The translations under genes and the position numbers were made by a program. The notes below the pieces were generated by a model. It was not told the origin of the DNA and ran no database searches. It worked only from the letters and a program-made list of their open reading frames with translations. From Serpula lacrymans var. lacrymans S7.9 (lineage: Eukaryota; Basidiomycota; Agaricomycetes; Boletales; Serpulaceae), in NCBI RefSeq assembly GCF_000218685.1, contig NW_006763297.1, forward strand, positions 2,104,912 to 2,168,911: a stretch of DNA of 64,000 nucleotides, in the 5' to 3' direction. The first letter of the stretch is position 1. Each line of letters begins with the position of its first letter. Below, piece by piece: positions 22,256 to 33,400 of this stretch.

Positions 22256-22475
22256 ACAAAACTGGATAAACCCGGTCTCTGCCAAAGAAGCCATTGTTCT
22301 CCATGGAGCATAGCCACCACTCCATGGAGTCACCATTGTACTCCTAGGAGTCATTATACTATAGCAAGTAGCACCTCCGGCTATAAGTAGTAGGGGGTTT
22401 AGTATAGAAATACCTCAGTGGTTTCTATAGCCTCTTGGGCAGCGGCTGAGTTTCACATAGTTTTATTACGAAGGA
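22256..22475 (+). repeat. Copia-type LTR/3' end fragment
   Basis: Starts with TGACAAAACTGGATAA, the last codons of the copia pol whose fragment is at 58967-59175, and continues with the same GTAGCACCTCCGGCTATAAG-type sequence found after that fragment. It is the plus-strand partner of the inverted copy at 21238-21490. Confidence 0.6.
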
Positions 22476-22720
22476 CCTCTACTCCACTCCACCTTTAATA
22501 CTCTATTCTCACCAGTTCACTCTGTTGAGTTAGGGTCTGCAGAAGGGCCTAGCGCACAAGCTAAGTCAATTCCCAACCTTGTACTCCATTCTGCTCCCCA
22601 CCTCATCTCCACACTCTGAACTCCAATACTCCAAAGGCCATAGTTCTGACACTTATTGTGATCATAAATTGACAGTGTGATCTCAACACAATGGCATGAG
22701 AACTTGCAATATCTACAATC

Positions 22721-23071
22721 TGTTAGGCTATGAGAAGACTAAAAGAGAGTATTTCTCAGTCTTATAATCAAGAGACTGCTATTGAAGGATAATATACCTA
22801 AAAGAGAGTATTTCTAATAGTGTAAAGTGAGTATGATGATATAAAGTAAACTGTAAAATAACCAGACATACCTCAGTCTTATAATCAAGAGACTGAGGTT
22901 TGTGTAAGGCAGAGTGCTACGAGTTTTTGGAATAAGTGTGGGAAAGTTTTGAGCTTATGTAATGTAGTGGAAAAGCGGTCAAGTAGAGATGAAAGAATGG
23001 TGTATGGAAATGAAGAAATAAAAGGATAAAATGATAGGATGTGAGTGTATCATAAACAGGATATGCCAACA
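22721..23071 (-). repeat. 3' LTR of the copia element
   Basis: TGTTAGGC...GCCAACA in plus-strand reading. Contains internal duplicated blocks (CTAAAAGAGAGTATTTCT, and CAGTCTTATAATCAAG twice). The internal side abuts the polypurine tract at 23072-23085. Confidence 0.95.
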
Positions 23072-23085
23072 CACCCCCTCAAACC
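23072..23085 (-). other. Polypurine tract of the copia element
   Basis: Reads GGTTTGAGGGGGTG on the minus strand directly before the 3' LTR, the expected plus-strand primer position. It overlaps the final pol codons. Confidence 0.75.
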
Positions 23086-26000
23086 AAATCAACTCCCATT
23101 AATTTATTGAAGTGTTGTAATTTGGGTCGAGCCAGTGGCTTTGTGAGTGCGTCTGCAGGCATTTCATTTGTGGGACAAAATAGGATTTGAATCAAATTTT
23201 GTTCGACAGATTGTCTTATGAAATGATAGTGAATATCGATATGTTTGGTGCGAGAATGATAGATATTATTTTTGGTGAGCTCAATTGCACTACAATTGTC
23301 GCCATAAAGCGGAATTGGTCTAGTGAGTGGTTTGTTTGTGATTTTGGCCCAAATGTTTTTGAGCCAGATGGCTTCTTTGGCTGCGTGTGTGATAGCCACA
23401 TATTCGGCCTCTGTGGTCGATAGTGTTACAATTGGCTGTGTCTTACTATTCCAGGAGACGGCTCCACCATTGATCCTAAAAACATATCCTGATATAGAAC
23501 GTCTGTGGGAATGTGAGGCAAAGTCTGCGTCCGGAAATCCAACCAAGCCTTCGTCGGTTTGGCCTATGACCAATCGGAACTCTTTGGTGGCTTTCAGGTA
23601 TCGTAGGACTCGTTTTGCTGCCTCCCAGTGTGTTCGACCAGGATTTTGTAGGAAACGAGAGAGTGAAGATATTGCAAATGCGATATCCGGTCGAGTGCCA
23701 GTAGCAAGGTACATGAGAGATCCTATTGTTTCTCTATAAGGTATGTTTTGCATCTCGATGACTTTGGCTTCGGCTGATGGTGATTGTGAGTCGTCAAAAA
23801 GTAGACCTGGCTCGACCGGAGTTGATACAGGTTTGCAGTCTTCGAGGTTGAACCTTTTTAGTATTGTTTCTATGTATGCCTGTTGACCTAGAGATACAGT
23901 GCGAGTTTTGCGGTCTCGTTGTATATGGATACCAAGTAGCCAGTTGACTTGGCCAAGGTCGGTGATCTCATATTCTCTCTTTATTCCTTCCTTGAATTCA
24001 CTGATAGCCTTTGTAGTTTTACCTGCAATGAGCATGTCGTCAACTGACACTGCAACTACTAGGCTGTCGGTGCCACAATACTTGATGAAGAGAGCATGGT
24101 CATGTTGAGATTTTGAGAATCCGAGAGTGGTAAAAGTCTCAGTAAGCTTCGTATACCATTGTTTTCCCGACTGTTTGAGACCATAGAGACCCTTGTTTAG
24201 CTTGCATACAAGCCCTTGTTGTTCGGGTTTCAAGTAGTTTGGTGGAGGATGCATGTATATGTCTTCGTCAAGAGTTGCATTTAGGTATGCGCTCTTTATA
24301 TCTAACTGGTGAGTTTCCCAGTCATTTGCTGCTGCATGTGCGAGAACCAGGCGGTTGGTGGTCATACGAGACACGGCTGAATAAGTCTCATTGTAGTCTA
24401 TTCCATATATCTGGGTGCTGCCATTCGCTACTAAACGAATCTTGAATTTTAGGATTTCGTTGTTTGGTCCTCGTTTGATCCGAGGGACATAGTGGCAGCG
24501 TATTATATTGGCATGCGGCGGGGGTTTGACCAGGTCCCAGGTGCGCAAGTTCTCTATTTGCTTCAATTCTTCATCTATGGCATCTAACCAGTTTTTCTTG
24601 TTAGGTCCGTTTAGTGCCTCAGTTATGGTTGGATTGTCGCTAGCGGTTCGATTGTTTGCAGTCGTGGCTGCGCTCCAAGCGCCTAGGTAAGCGCTTTCGT
24701 TGTTTTCGTTGTTTTCGCCGCTCAAGTCAGCTGACTCGTTGAATGCAGATGCGGCTGTGAAGCGGCCCTCATGCAAGGCCTTATAGAAGCCTGCTGGCTT
24801 CGGTTCTCCTCGTTTAGGCCGCTCAGCAAGACCTGGTCCAACTTCAAGAGGTTCTGGGAGGTTCATTACAGCTGGAGGAGGAGGCTGAAGGTCGTTTGGA
24901 GGCGGCTGGGCAACAGGATTGGGATGGATGGTGTTTGGTTGGATTGGATGAGGCTGGAGGTTGTTTAGAGGCGAGTATGAGCGAACGGCTACTGGTAAGT
25001 CGTCGACAGTTTCGTTTTCGTGAGTTGCTGATTCGATTGGTTCGTTTGTAGAGTTGACCGTCGGTTCTTCAAATATACGGCCGTCGTCGTTTTCGGCAGT
25101 TTGGGATGGGGTAAGACGTTCTTGTGGATTAAAAATGATGTCGCGTTCAACACTTACGGTACGTCGTTCTGGCCAGTATATTCTGTGCCCCTTTGACTCA
25201 TCATCAAATCCAATCCATTTACCAGCCTTTACGTGTGGGTCTAGTTTGCCTGCGTCAATAGTTTTGACATATGCTGTGCATCCAAATTCATGAATATTGG
25301 ATAAATTTGGTATGCGGCCGTGGACTATTTCGTACGGTGTTTTGCCTTGTAGTGCCTTGGTAGGGGCTCGGTTTTTGATCCAGACGGCATGCCTAATAGC
25401 TTCGCTCCACAGGGATTTAGGCATATTTGCACCAAATAACATTGCACGAGCACATTCAATGAGTGTGCGGTTGAGGCGTTCTGACACGCCGTTCTGCTGG
25501 GGTGAGTCATGGGTTGTTAATTCCCTGACAGTGCCTTGTTTTTGCAGGTGCGCATCAAAATTGAGGCTTGTGTATTCGCCTCCGCGATCAGACCTTAGGA
25601 TCTTTATTTTACTGTGATCCTTTTGCGTGTCGAGCCAGGCTTCAAAGTTATTATACATCTGTAGAACCTCGTCTTTCTTTGCAAGTAAACGCACGTGAGT
25701 TTCTCAGCTAAAGTCGTCTGTGAAAGTTAACATGTATCGTTTTCCTTTCAAGTCTTGAACAATAGCCGGACCCCAGAGATCCGAATGGATTCTTTCCGCA
25801 TAATGTTTAGCTCGAGTGTGGCTAGTTTTTGGGAAAGGTTTCCTGATGGCCTTTGCTTGTACACATGTCTCACAGAAAGATATGGCCTCGGAACTATCCA
25901 GGACAATTCCTTCAGCTAGATTTGAATCAACGAGGTGCTTGAGTGATTTATGGGCTATATGGCCCATTCGCCGGTGCAGATCGTTAATGGTGACTGTGCT

Positions 26001-27449
26001 GGCAAAGTATGCTCCTCTTTTGTAATTTTTACTGACGTTGGATATGTGATACAGGCCCTTTGTTTCTGGGATTTGAGCTATTGTTCGGCAGCCAGGTGGG
26101 GGCGAGCGTATCTCGCATATGCCTCCGCCTATGTGAACAGTGTATCCTGCCTTGTCCATGCGACTAGCAGATATGAGTGTCGAGGCCATTGTAGGGCAGT
26201 GTAGCGTGTCTTTTAATATGACACGAGAGCACTTGTTCCCATTTGGTAGATTAACAGTGACGTCGCCCTTGCCACGGGCGTACATGATATCGCCATTTGC
26301 TGCGTTGATAGGTATAGGATCGATTGGCGTATATGATTGGAATCTGTGGCGATCAGGACAGAAGTGGTCTGTCGCACCACAGTCAATGATGGCTTCATGA
26401 TCACTTATGTGAGTTTCAGCTTTGTTTGCCGAAGCTGTAACCTGTGAACTGACAGCAAAGGCATATATCTCGTCGTTCTCATGTTTGGGAGCAATTGCAG
26501 CTATATTTGCAGTGGCTGCAGTATTTGTTCCCTGTGCCGTCTGAGGAGGATTTACTTGATTGTCCCTTGGATTAGCCTTGTTTTTAGGGCCTTGACCTTC
26601 TCGGCCTCCGCCAGGTGCAAAGCACCTTTCGATAGTGTGACCAACTTTGACGGGGCATTTAGGGTTGGTGCATTTGTACCGTTTGTTTCTTTCGGCCTTA
26701 CGATCCTTCCAACCGGATTTGGCCATCATGGCTGTTTCGGACTTGGCTTGAGCAGAGATTGCTCGTGTATCTGCTTCTTCAGTTACATGAGCAATTATAT
26801 CCATTGCCGAAAGCTGATTTTTGGATATACGAGCGGCGGCTAGGATTGATGAGAGTAGTGGACGATAGGAATCTGGGAGGGAAGATAACATCATAGCAGA
26901 GAAGTCCTTCTCTTCGACTGTTGCTCCCATGCCTGCTAATTGCTCTCGGAGCTTTAGCATGTCTCCTATATGACTTCGGACATTTGTAGATTCAGTGCAT
27001 TTCATATTTTGTAAGCGGCACCTGATGTCAATCTGCATCATCTCCGTTTTGCCTTCATGCATGTGGCAAATGGTAAGCCATATTGTAGCTGCCGAACTCT
27101 TGTCCTGGATTTGGATGAGAGTTTCGTCGTGAACAGTAGAAAATAATTGCTGGATGACGAGACATTCTTTCTGAGTGTATTCATCAAGCTTGGTTTCATA
27201 GGTTTCTATGTCTTCTTCTTTAAGGGTAGTGCCGTCGGTTTTTGTAGCTATGCCATTAGAATCCCTAGTATATTCAAGAGGATCTGGCTTTCGTGCAGTT
27301 CCAGACAGGTGTCTGGTTAGACCTCGGGCACCAACAGCCACAGCTACACGAGACTTGTATGTAACCCAATTGGAGCCATCCTTGGCCAGTTTGGGTACAG
27401 AGAATGTCGAAGCTGTAGAAGACATATCAAGTGAGCTGGCAGGGCTCAT
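23079..27449 (-). pseudogene. Copia gag-pol polyprotein with one in-frame TGA
   Basis: Begins at the ATG at 27447-27449, four bases inside the 5' LTR. Domains in order: gag (SVPKLAKDGSNWVTYKSRV; a CX5CX6HX4C zinc-knuckle-like CTNPKCPVKVGHTIERCF), protease (IDCGATDHFC), integrase zinc region and core (HRRMGHIAHKSLKHL; IHSDLWGP; SDRGGEYTSLNF; DSPQQNGVSERLNR), RT (SAYLNATLDEDIYMHPPP; VVAVSVDDMLIAG) and RNase H (DADFASHSHRRSISGY; STTEAEYVAITHAAKEAIWL). The TGA at 25704-25706 falls where FTDDFS is followed by ETHVRLLAKK in the same frame, so one base change separates it from a complete 1456-codon polyprotein. No other break is visible. Confidence 0.93.
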
Positions 27450-27453
27450 AACC
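27439..27453 (-). other. Copia primer-binding site, initiator tRNA-Met anticodon arm type
   Basis: Immediately inside the 5' LTR the minus strand reads GGTTATGAGCCCTGC. This is the complement of the anticodon stem-loop of eukaryotic initiator tRNA-Met (GGGCUCAUAACC), as used by Drosophila copia and yeast Ty5. The gag ATG lies inside it. Confidence 0.8.
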
Positions 27454-27804
27454 TGTTAGGCTATGAGAAGACTAAAAGAGAGTATTTCTCAGTCTCATAA
27501 TCAAGAGACTGCTATTGAAGGATAATATACCTAAAAGAGAGTATTTCTAATAGTGTAAAGTGAGTATGATGATATAAAGTAAACTGTAAAATAACCAGAC
27601 ATACCTCAGTCTTATAATCAAGAGACTGAGGTTTGTGTAAGGCAGAGTGCTACGAGTTTTTGGAATAAGTGTGGGAAAGTTTTGAGCTTATGTAATGTAG
27701 TGGAAAAGCGGTCAAGTAGAGATGAAAGAATGGTGTATGGAAATGAAGAAATAAAAGGATAAAATGATAGGATGTGAGTGTATCATAAACAGGATATGCC
27801 AACA
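27454..27804 (-). repeat. 5' LTR of the copia element
   Basis: 351 bp, one mismatch from the 3' LTR, followed on the outside by the CAATC target duplication. Confidence 0.95.
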
Positions 27805-27993
27805 CAATCCGTGAAGTTGTTGACAAAATTTCACAACATATATCTACTTCTAAATAATTTTACAGATTTATATCTCCTTATTTCAATCTATACATCTGGG
27901 CTTTTGGCTGGGGATCATTTATCAATAAGTTATCTTATTATGTGATATACATTTTCGGCCTTTACTGATTTGCCTTCAGTCACGGTGTTGACT

Positions 27994-28015
27994 CAAGTTT
28001 GAACGTTCAAACTTG
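27994..28015. promoter_or_regulatory. 22-bp perfect palindrome upstream of RBR ligase 1
   Basis: Two uninterrupted half-sites CAAGTTTGAAC in inverted orientation, about 95 bp before the start codon at 28111. Could be a dimeric regulator site or a hairpin; function is unknown. Confidence 0.4.
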
Positions 28016-28110
28016 TCAATGAGCTCCCCTAATTGGTAGCCCCTTGCCTGAGATGGATTTATCGAAGATGGTTGGGGTGGAGATCCTTATCTCTTCTCAA
28101 ACTCACACTC

Positions 28111-29668
28111 ATGGAGGCCAGAGGCTCGCTCCTGCCGAGCCATGGGGTTGAGTCTGACATAGACACCGAAATCTTGATTGCTAAACTATCACTAGAGGAT
28201 ATAGAAGAGATTGGGCTATCCCGCAAGGGAAAAGGTCGCGCTGATGCCCTCCTTACTGACGAAGAGGTGGCCCTGCAAAGTCAAGCGGAAGATCTCCAAG
28301 TTTTCTTAAAGGCTTTGGCTGATCATCGCTTTGCTATCAGCCTTGACGAGGCTGTACGTGCAGATGGAGAGCAACTTCAGTTTTTGGCTGCCCTTGACCA
28401 AGGAGAAATCGACGACCATGAGGCTGCCCTAGCTTTATCGCGTGGTGAAGATCTACCACTTCCAACCGTTTTTCAGCGTTCATTGGATGAGGGTGTTGGT
28501 GTCAATTCATTGTGAGTCCATGTAGTATCACTGCATGCATGTCAATCTAATATGTTATTTATTCATTTCATATCATAGCCAATGCAAGGATACAAGCGGC
28601 AGTGTGGTTTCTGAAGTTGGCAGTGGCAATAGCTCTACTGAGATGCTTACAGCATCAAAACTCGCAACAACTAGTGCGTCAGGGACTTCTTCTCGGTAAG
28701 GATCTGATGTCACAGATGTTTGAACATATTATAGTATAGCTGACTCATATCAATAGCAAAGAATGTATTATCTGTGGGGATGCCATCAAGAATACGAATA
28801 CTTTCTATTCCCGCAGCTACCATGCCCCCTGTGACCATAACTATTGTCGCAGTTGCTTGGTGAATTTGGTCGAGGCGGCCACCCGGGATGAATCGCTTTA
28901 CCCACTACGCTGCTGCCACCAGAATTTTCTCATGGAGGCAGTCAACCCATTTCTGACTTTCGAGCTTCGAGTGCGATTTTCAGAGAAGTCTGCCCAATTT
29001 TCAGTCCCGCCAAACTCAAGAGTCTACTGCACAAAACCAACATGCTCAGCTTTCCTTGGTGCAGCTGGAAAACACCGCGTAGATCTAGTTTGTGTTCAAT
29101 GCCGGACAATAGTTTGCTCTGGTTGCAAAAATGAGGCGCATCCGAACGAGGAATGCGCTGAAAACAAGTCTACATTGGAAGTGAAGGCTCTAGCTGCGGA
29201 TCAGCATTGGCAGACTTGTCCTGGCTGCCATATCATTGTCGAACTCAGTCAAGGCTGTTACCACATGACTTGCCGATGTTCAGCACAGTTCTGCTACCTC
29301 TGCGCTGCTCAGTGGAAGCAGTGTACGTGTCCTCAGTGGGACGAAGAAAGGCTCTTAGGCGATGCAAATAGACGGGTCATAAACGAGTTTGGGGCAGCTG
29401 AAGCACAAAGACAGCCATTAGTACACGCGGGAAGGGTGCGCCAAAGAGTGCATGAACTTCGGTACAATCACGAGTGTGTAGGACACGTATGGAGATACAG
29501 ACATGGTGGGGGACAATGTGAGGAGTGTTTTTATGATCTTCCCTCGTATCTGATGGTAGGTCGACCTTCTCATTCGTCATGGACTTCTTTTAATATCTTT
29601 CGGCCCTTTAGCGTTGCAGGTATTGCCAGATGTTAGTCTGTAAGCGGTGTTCTGTGAATCGATTGTAA
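28111..29668 (+). CDS. RBR-type E3 ubiquitin ligase (ARI-like), copy 1
   Basis: Four exons (28111-28511, 28579-28695, 28757-29555, 29612-29668) join in frame to 457 residues. The N terminus is charged and helical and ends in EAALALSRGED, reminiscent of a ubiquitin-interacting motif. RING1 starts CIICGDAI with CDHNYCRSC. The IBR has VYCTKPTCSAFLG, VCVQCRTIVCSGCKNEAHP. RING2 has WQTCPGCHIIVELSQGCYHM and CRCSAQFCYLC; the cysteine of QGCYHM is at the position that receives ubiquitin in RBR ligases. The tail has NHECVGHVWRYRHGGGQCEEC. The last intron (29556-29611) restores a cysteine-rich C terminus RCRYCQMLVCKRCSVNRL, whereas reading through it gives a frame without family match. A copia element lies 300 bp upstream. 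Confidence 0.87.
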
Positions 29669-29985
29669 ATTTCCAGTAGTCTTACCAGCAATATGAACCG
29701 CAATATCCTATTGCAAGGACAATTTTTAAGAAATATTTGAAAGAGAGGTTACTTTTCATTTAACCTGCATTTCGATAACCGCCCGGGAAACAGTGGCTGA
29801 GCAAGATCTAAAAGTAACTTTTACAATGGTAGTTTTACTACAGTTGCACCCCTTGCGTAAAAGGCCCCCTATCCCTTATAGACGTCATATATCGGCTCAG
29901 CATCAAGGTTTTGCTTTAGGAGGCTAACGGTCTGGGATACTATTGAAGATCATGGTGACCCTACCTCTCGTCTTAGCTACCTACT
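29669..29985. other. Intergenic between tandem RBR genes
   Basis: About 317 bp holding terminator and promoter of the two genes. The palindrome found before copy 1 is not repeated here. Confidence 0.5.
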
Positions 29986-31286
29986 ATGGAGGCCATCGCT
30001 ACAACCACCCCCCAGCCTAACCAAGGAGTTGAGGATAACATAGCCACCAATATTTTGACCGTTAGACGAGCGCTAGAGGACATTCAAGATGCATCTCGCA
30101 ACGGCAAAGGGAAAAACCGCGTTGGCGAAGAATTGGCTCTGCAGACTCATGTAAGAGGTCTTGAAGCTTGGTTAGAGGTTTTGAACGATCGCCGTTTTGC
30201 CCTCAGCCTCGACGGGGCGGTACAAGCAGATCAAGAGCAGATACTGTCTTTGTCCGTACTTGAGCAGGCAGAGCACGACGATCGCGAGGCCGCTTTAGCA
30301 TTATCGCGTGGGGAAGATATACCGCCCCCAACCATTTTTCAGCGTTTGTTGGACAATAACTTTAGCGTCAACTTGAATACAGGGTAAGCTTGCTTGTAAT
30401 AATACGGTGAATGTCACATGCACACTATACTGATACTTCAGGTCATGTACCACAGTCACAGCACCGGTGATGATGCCGAAGAAAGTCTATATTTTGCAGA
30501 TAGTAGTGACGATGACTCTATAAAACCGCCCGCGGTGCCAAAGTTCAAACAGCCCGTGTATGAGCCTTCTCCAAGTGCACCTCAGGCTGGTCCTTGTTCT
30601 CGGTAAGTACCCGATGGTGCAGATAGTCTGGTCAAATGCGTTAGATGATGCGTTTTGTTAGCAAAGAATGCTTTATCTGTGGGGACGCTATCATGAATAT
30701 TTCAAACAGTTATCGTTCCCCGTGCGATCACTATTATTGTCGCGGCTGTTTGATGGATCTGGTCGAAACAGCCACCCGCGATGAGTCACTCTACCCGTTA
30801 TGTTGCTGTCGCCAAAATTTATCCATAGAGGAAATCAATCCGTTGCTAGATCTCGAGCTTCGTGTGCGCTTCAGGCAGAAGTCCGCCGAGTTTTCGATTC
30901 CAGCTGCCTCGCGAGTCTATTGCACAAGACAGACTTGCTCAGCTTTCCTCGGTGCAGCTACTAACCAACGCAGAAAAGATATTGTGTGCCCCCATTGCGG
31001 GACACCAGTGTGTTCTGGTTGCAAAAACGAGGCACATCCCAGCGAGGATTGCGCTGAGAGCAAGGCAACCCTTGAAGTGAAGGCCCTTGCTGCAGATCGC
31101 CGATGGCAAACGTGCCCCGGCTGTCACTCCATTGTTGAGCTTAGCCAGGGCTGCTACCATATGACCTGCAGATGTTCCACGCAATTCTGTTATCTTTGCG
31201 CGGCGCGATGGAAACAGTGTACATGTCCGCAGTGGGATGAAGCGCGACTTGTAAATGAAACCGGGCGCAGGAGACGGTGGTACTAG
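29986..31286 (+). CDS. RBR-type E3 ubiquitin ligase, copy 2, short C terminus
   Basis: Exons 29986-30383, 30456-30602 and 30662-31286 join to 389 residues. The exon 2 acceptor is the CACAG at 30451-30455; an earlier CAG gives an early stop. It parallels copy 1 throughout: MEA start, REAALALSRGED, then SRKECFICGDAIM, CDHYYCRGC, VYCTRQTCSAFLGA, CPHCGTPVCSGCKNEAHP, CPGCHSIVELSQGCYHMTC with the catalytic cysteine kept, and CTCPQWDEARL. The protein then ends GRRRRWY, so the cysteine/histidine tail of copy 1 is missing. All RING1-IBR-RING2 cysteines seen in copy 1 are present, so activity is plausible. A tandem duplicate with a divergent middle region rich in Asp/Ser. Confidence 0.85.
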
Positions 31287-31604
31287 TAATGATAGGAATG
31301 CATAGACAGCGGTGATCGTGATGGAGGGAGACTATGCAAAGGAGTGTGTTTTTATATGGACATTCTTGCTATCATTTTTTTTACAAATCAAGTGATTCCA
31401 ATTTCACATCCATTTTATGACCTGAACACAGAACATGCATGGATTCCGGAACGTACTTGCTTTCCTTTTTGAGCGGGTAAATATGTCAATAAACTGGCCA
31501 CGTGGTCTTTGCAGGCAACCACCGCGATCCTGAACTTGAGCTTTCCAGTCCTTGACTTTTATCAACCTTTATCTTTGTTTCCGTAGCTGGTGCACTTGGG
31601 TGAA
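31287..31604. other. Intergenic before the GRASP gene
   Basis: No additional gene. The C-terminal coding tail seen in RBR copy 1 is not found here. Confidence 0.5.
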
Positions 31605-32855
31605 ATGGGTGCAGGTCAATCAACCGCTTCGCAGGCACATTCGTCTCGTGCTCTCCATGTCTTACGTGTCACTCCGTCCTCGCCCGCATCTCAAACATCC
31701 ATCGAGCCTTTCTTCGACTTCATCATCGGCTTCGAAGGGGATTCGTTCATAAGTCACAATGATATCGACGTTGCGGAGTTGGAGACTATTGTCGAGAAGC
31801 ATGAAAACAGGACATTGAATCTGCTGGTCTGGAATAATAAAACTCGGCAAACTCGAGGTAAGGTCGTCCCAGACGTTGAGAACGAGTTACCGAATTGACA
31901 TTCATGCTAGTGCTACCAATTGTCCCATCTCGCACGTGGTCGCTCGCACGCGATGGTGCTTCTGGCACAAAAGATCCAGAGGCAGCACCTCAGCCATCTT
32001 TACTCGGTTTAAGTATGCGTATGTGTGAATTCGAATCTGCAACAGACAATGTCTGGCACGTGTTGGAAGTGCTTGAAGGGAGTCCAGCCGAAAGTGCGGG
32101 GCTTGTTCCATACGGTGACTGGATCATCGGGTGGTCCGGCGGCGTTTTGAGTGCAGAGAATGACTTCTACGACGTGGTTGAATCTGTATGGTCTTTATAC
32201 ATTCGACTTTTTGTAAATGGATGTAGTGACCCTCTCTTTCTCAGCATGTTGACAAGCCACTAAGGGTCTACGTGTATTCACACGATTTCGAGTGCGTAGT
32301 GAACTTTCTAGTGATAAATGTTACTGACGCAGCTTTAGTAACCTAAGGGAGGTTGTTCTCGTGCCTAACCGCCAGTGGGGTGGTGAGGGATTGTTGGGTT
32401 GCGTGTTTGGGTCCGTCTACTTTTTTTGCTTCCACTTTGTTGTTTTTTCACGCGTCGAACTAATTAGGTATGGACTTCTACACCGAATTCCCCCGCGGAC
32501 GTCAGATCATCAGCCAGACACAACTTATCCTGGTTCACGGCAGTCACTACACGAGTATGAAGAGCAGGATCTATTTGTTCCTGCTGACGGATCGCAAGAT
32601 CCTTACGCGGCATTCTCAGTAAGAGGGGACGAGAACTCCAACCAGTATCTCGCCCAGAGTGGATTGGCACAAAATGATCCCGAAAACTATTATCACTCGT
32701 CTGAGGGTGGCGAGAATTCGAACCACCCCACGCCCTTGGCAGGTTACACAACATCAAATCACAACACGCCATCTTTGGAGCCAAGTGAACAAACACCAAC
32801 CAGGGCCCGTCAACTTGGCCATCCCATGAACGGTGATTCGTCGCCTCAATCATGA
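31605..32855 (+). CDS. GRASP-family Golgi reassembly stacking protein (Grh1-like)
   Basis: Exons 31605-31857, 31911-32185, 32245-32291, 32339-32410 and 32468-32855 give 344 residues. The N terminus MGAGQSTAS fits N-myristoylation at Gly2. Two PDZ-like GRASP domains follow. The first has ALHVLRVTPSSPAS, FFDFIIGFEGD, LNLLVWNNKT and a PSRTWS segment. The second has HVLEVLEGSPAESAGLVPYG, DWIIGWSGGVL, VYVYSHDFDNLREVVLVPN and WGGEGLLGCVFGYGLLHRIP. The tail is Ser/Pro/Asn-rich. GRASPs tether Golgi membranes and serve unconventional secretion. A sixth exon (32944-33077) can be joined in frame by splicing at 32833, replacing the last seven residues (DSSPQS end) with an acidic tail ending LTSVE and giving 381 residues; I cannot decide between the two. 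Confidence 0.88.
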
Positions 32856-33400
32856 TATTACGTTCGCAAACTCAAAAGGTCTACCATACATTAAGGGGTG
32901 ACAGGGACGTATTCCCTCGCAACTCCAAGATCGCTTTCCTTAGACGCTAGCTACGTTATCCCTAGAGGAGGTTATACAATGAGTGACATCGACGATGACA
33001 GCGATGGAGATGATGGAGGAGCGAGTGTATCTGGCACGGAAACGACAGACTATGGTAGTCTCACTAGTGTGGAGTAAAGTATGGTATAGCCTGTTTAAGA
33101 TTTATTTTCCGGGAGTAGTTCATCTACAGTGGGATGGATGGGATTCTTCGATTTACAATCCACATAATATTGCACTCGATTGTGATTATACATTTCAAAT
33201 GATATACTGGTCGTTCTGGTTCAGCATTCAAACCATGAAAACCTGATGCCAAATTAATAGGCACATCACATCCACGCACTGGTACTGGCACATGAACACT
33301 GTACATGCAATTGGAGATATTACAAGATGCTACAACATGAGATAGAAAAGGGCCATATGTTTTACACTAAGACATCCACGCAACTGCCACGAGTACACCA
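32856..33400. other. Convergent intergenic region
   Basis: Lies between the 3' ends of the GRASP and MATH-BTB genes. It contains the possible extra GRASP exon (32944-33077) and otherwise nothing recognised. Confidence 0.4.

Larger units (their letters stand above)
22721..27804 (-). mobile_element. Full-length Ty1/copia retrotransposon with TSD
   Basis: A 5084-bp element on the minus strand. Both 351-bp LTRs are present, the target duplication CAATC is perfect (22716-22720 and 27805-27809), and primer-binding site and polypurine tract are recognisable. A single gag-pol frame carries one in-frame stop. The LTRs differ at one position that I can see (22763 T versus 27496 C), so insertion is recent. 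Domain order gag, protease, integrase, RT, RNase H is the copia order. Confidence 0.95.

Noticed and set aside
22721..22960. Regularly repeated short blocks as a possible CRISPR-like array
   Set aside because: The repeated blocks are internal duplications of the copia LTR and are not evenly spaced; organism is eukaryotic.
29556..29636. Read-through end of RBR copy 1 (frame ending near 29636)
   Set aside because: Splicing GTAGGT to CCTTTAG restores the conserved cysteine-rich tail, so the unspliced end is unlikely.
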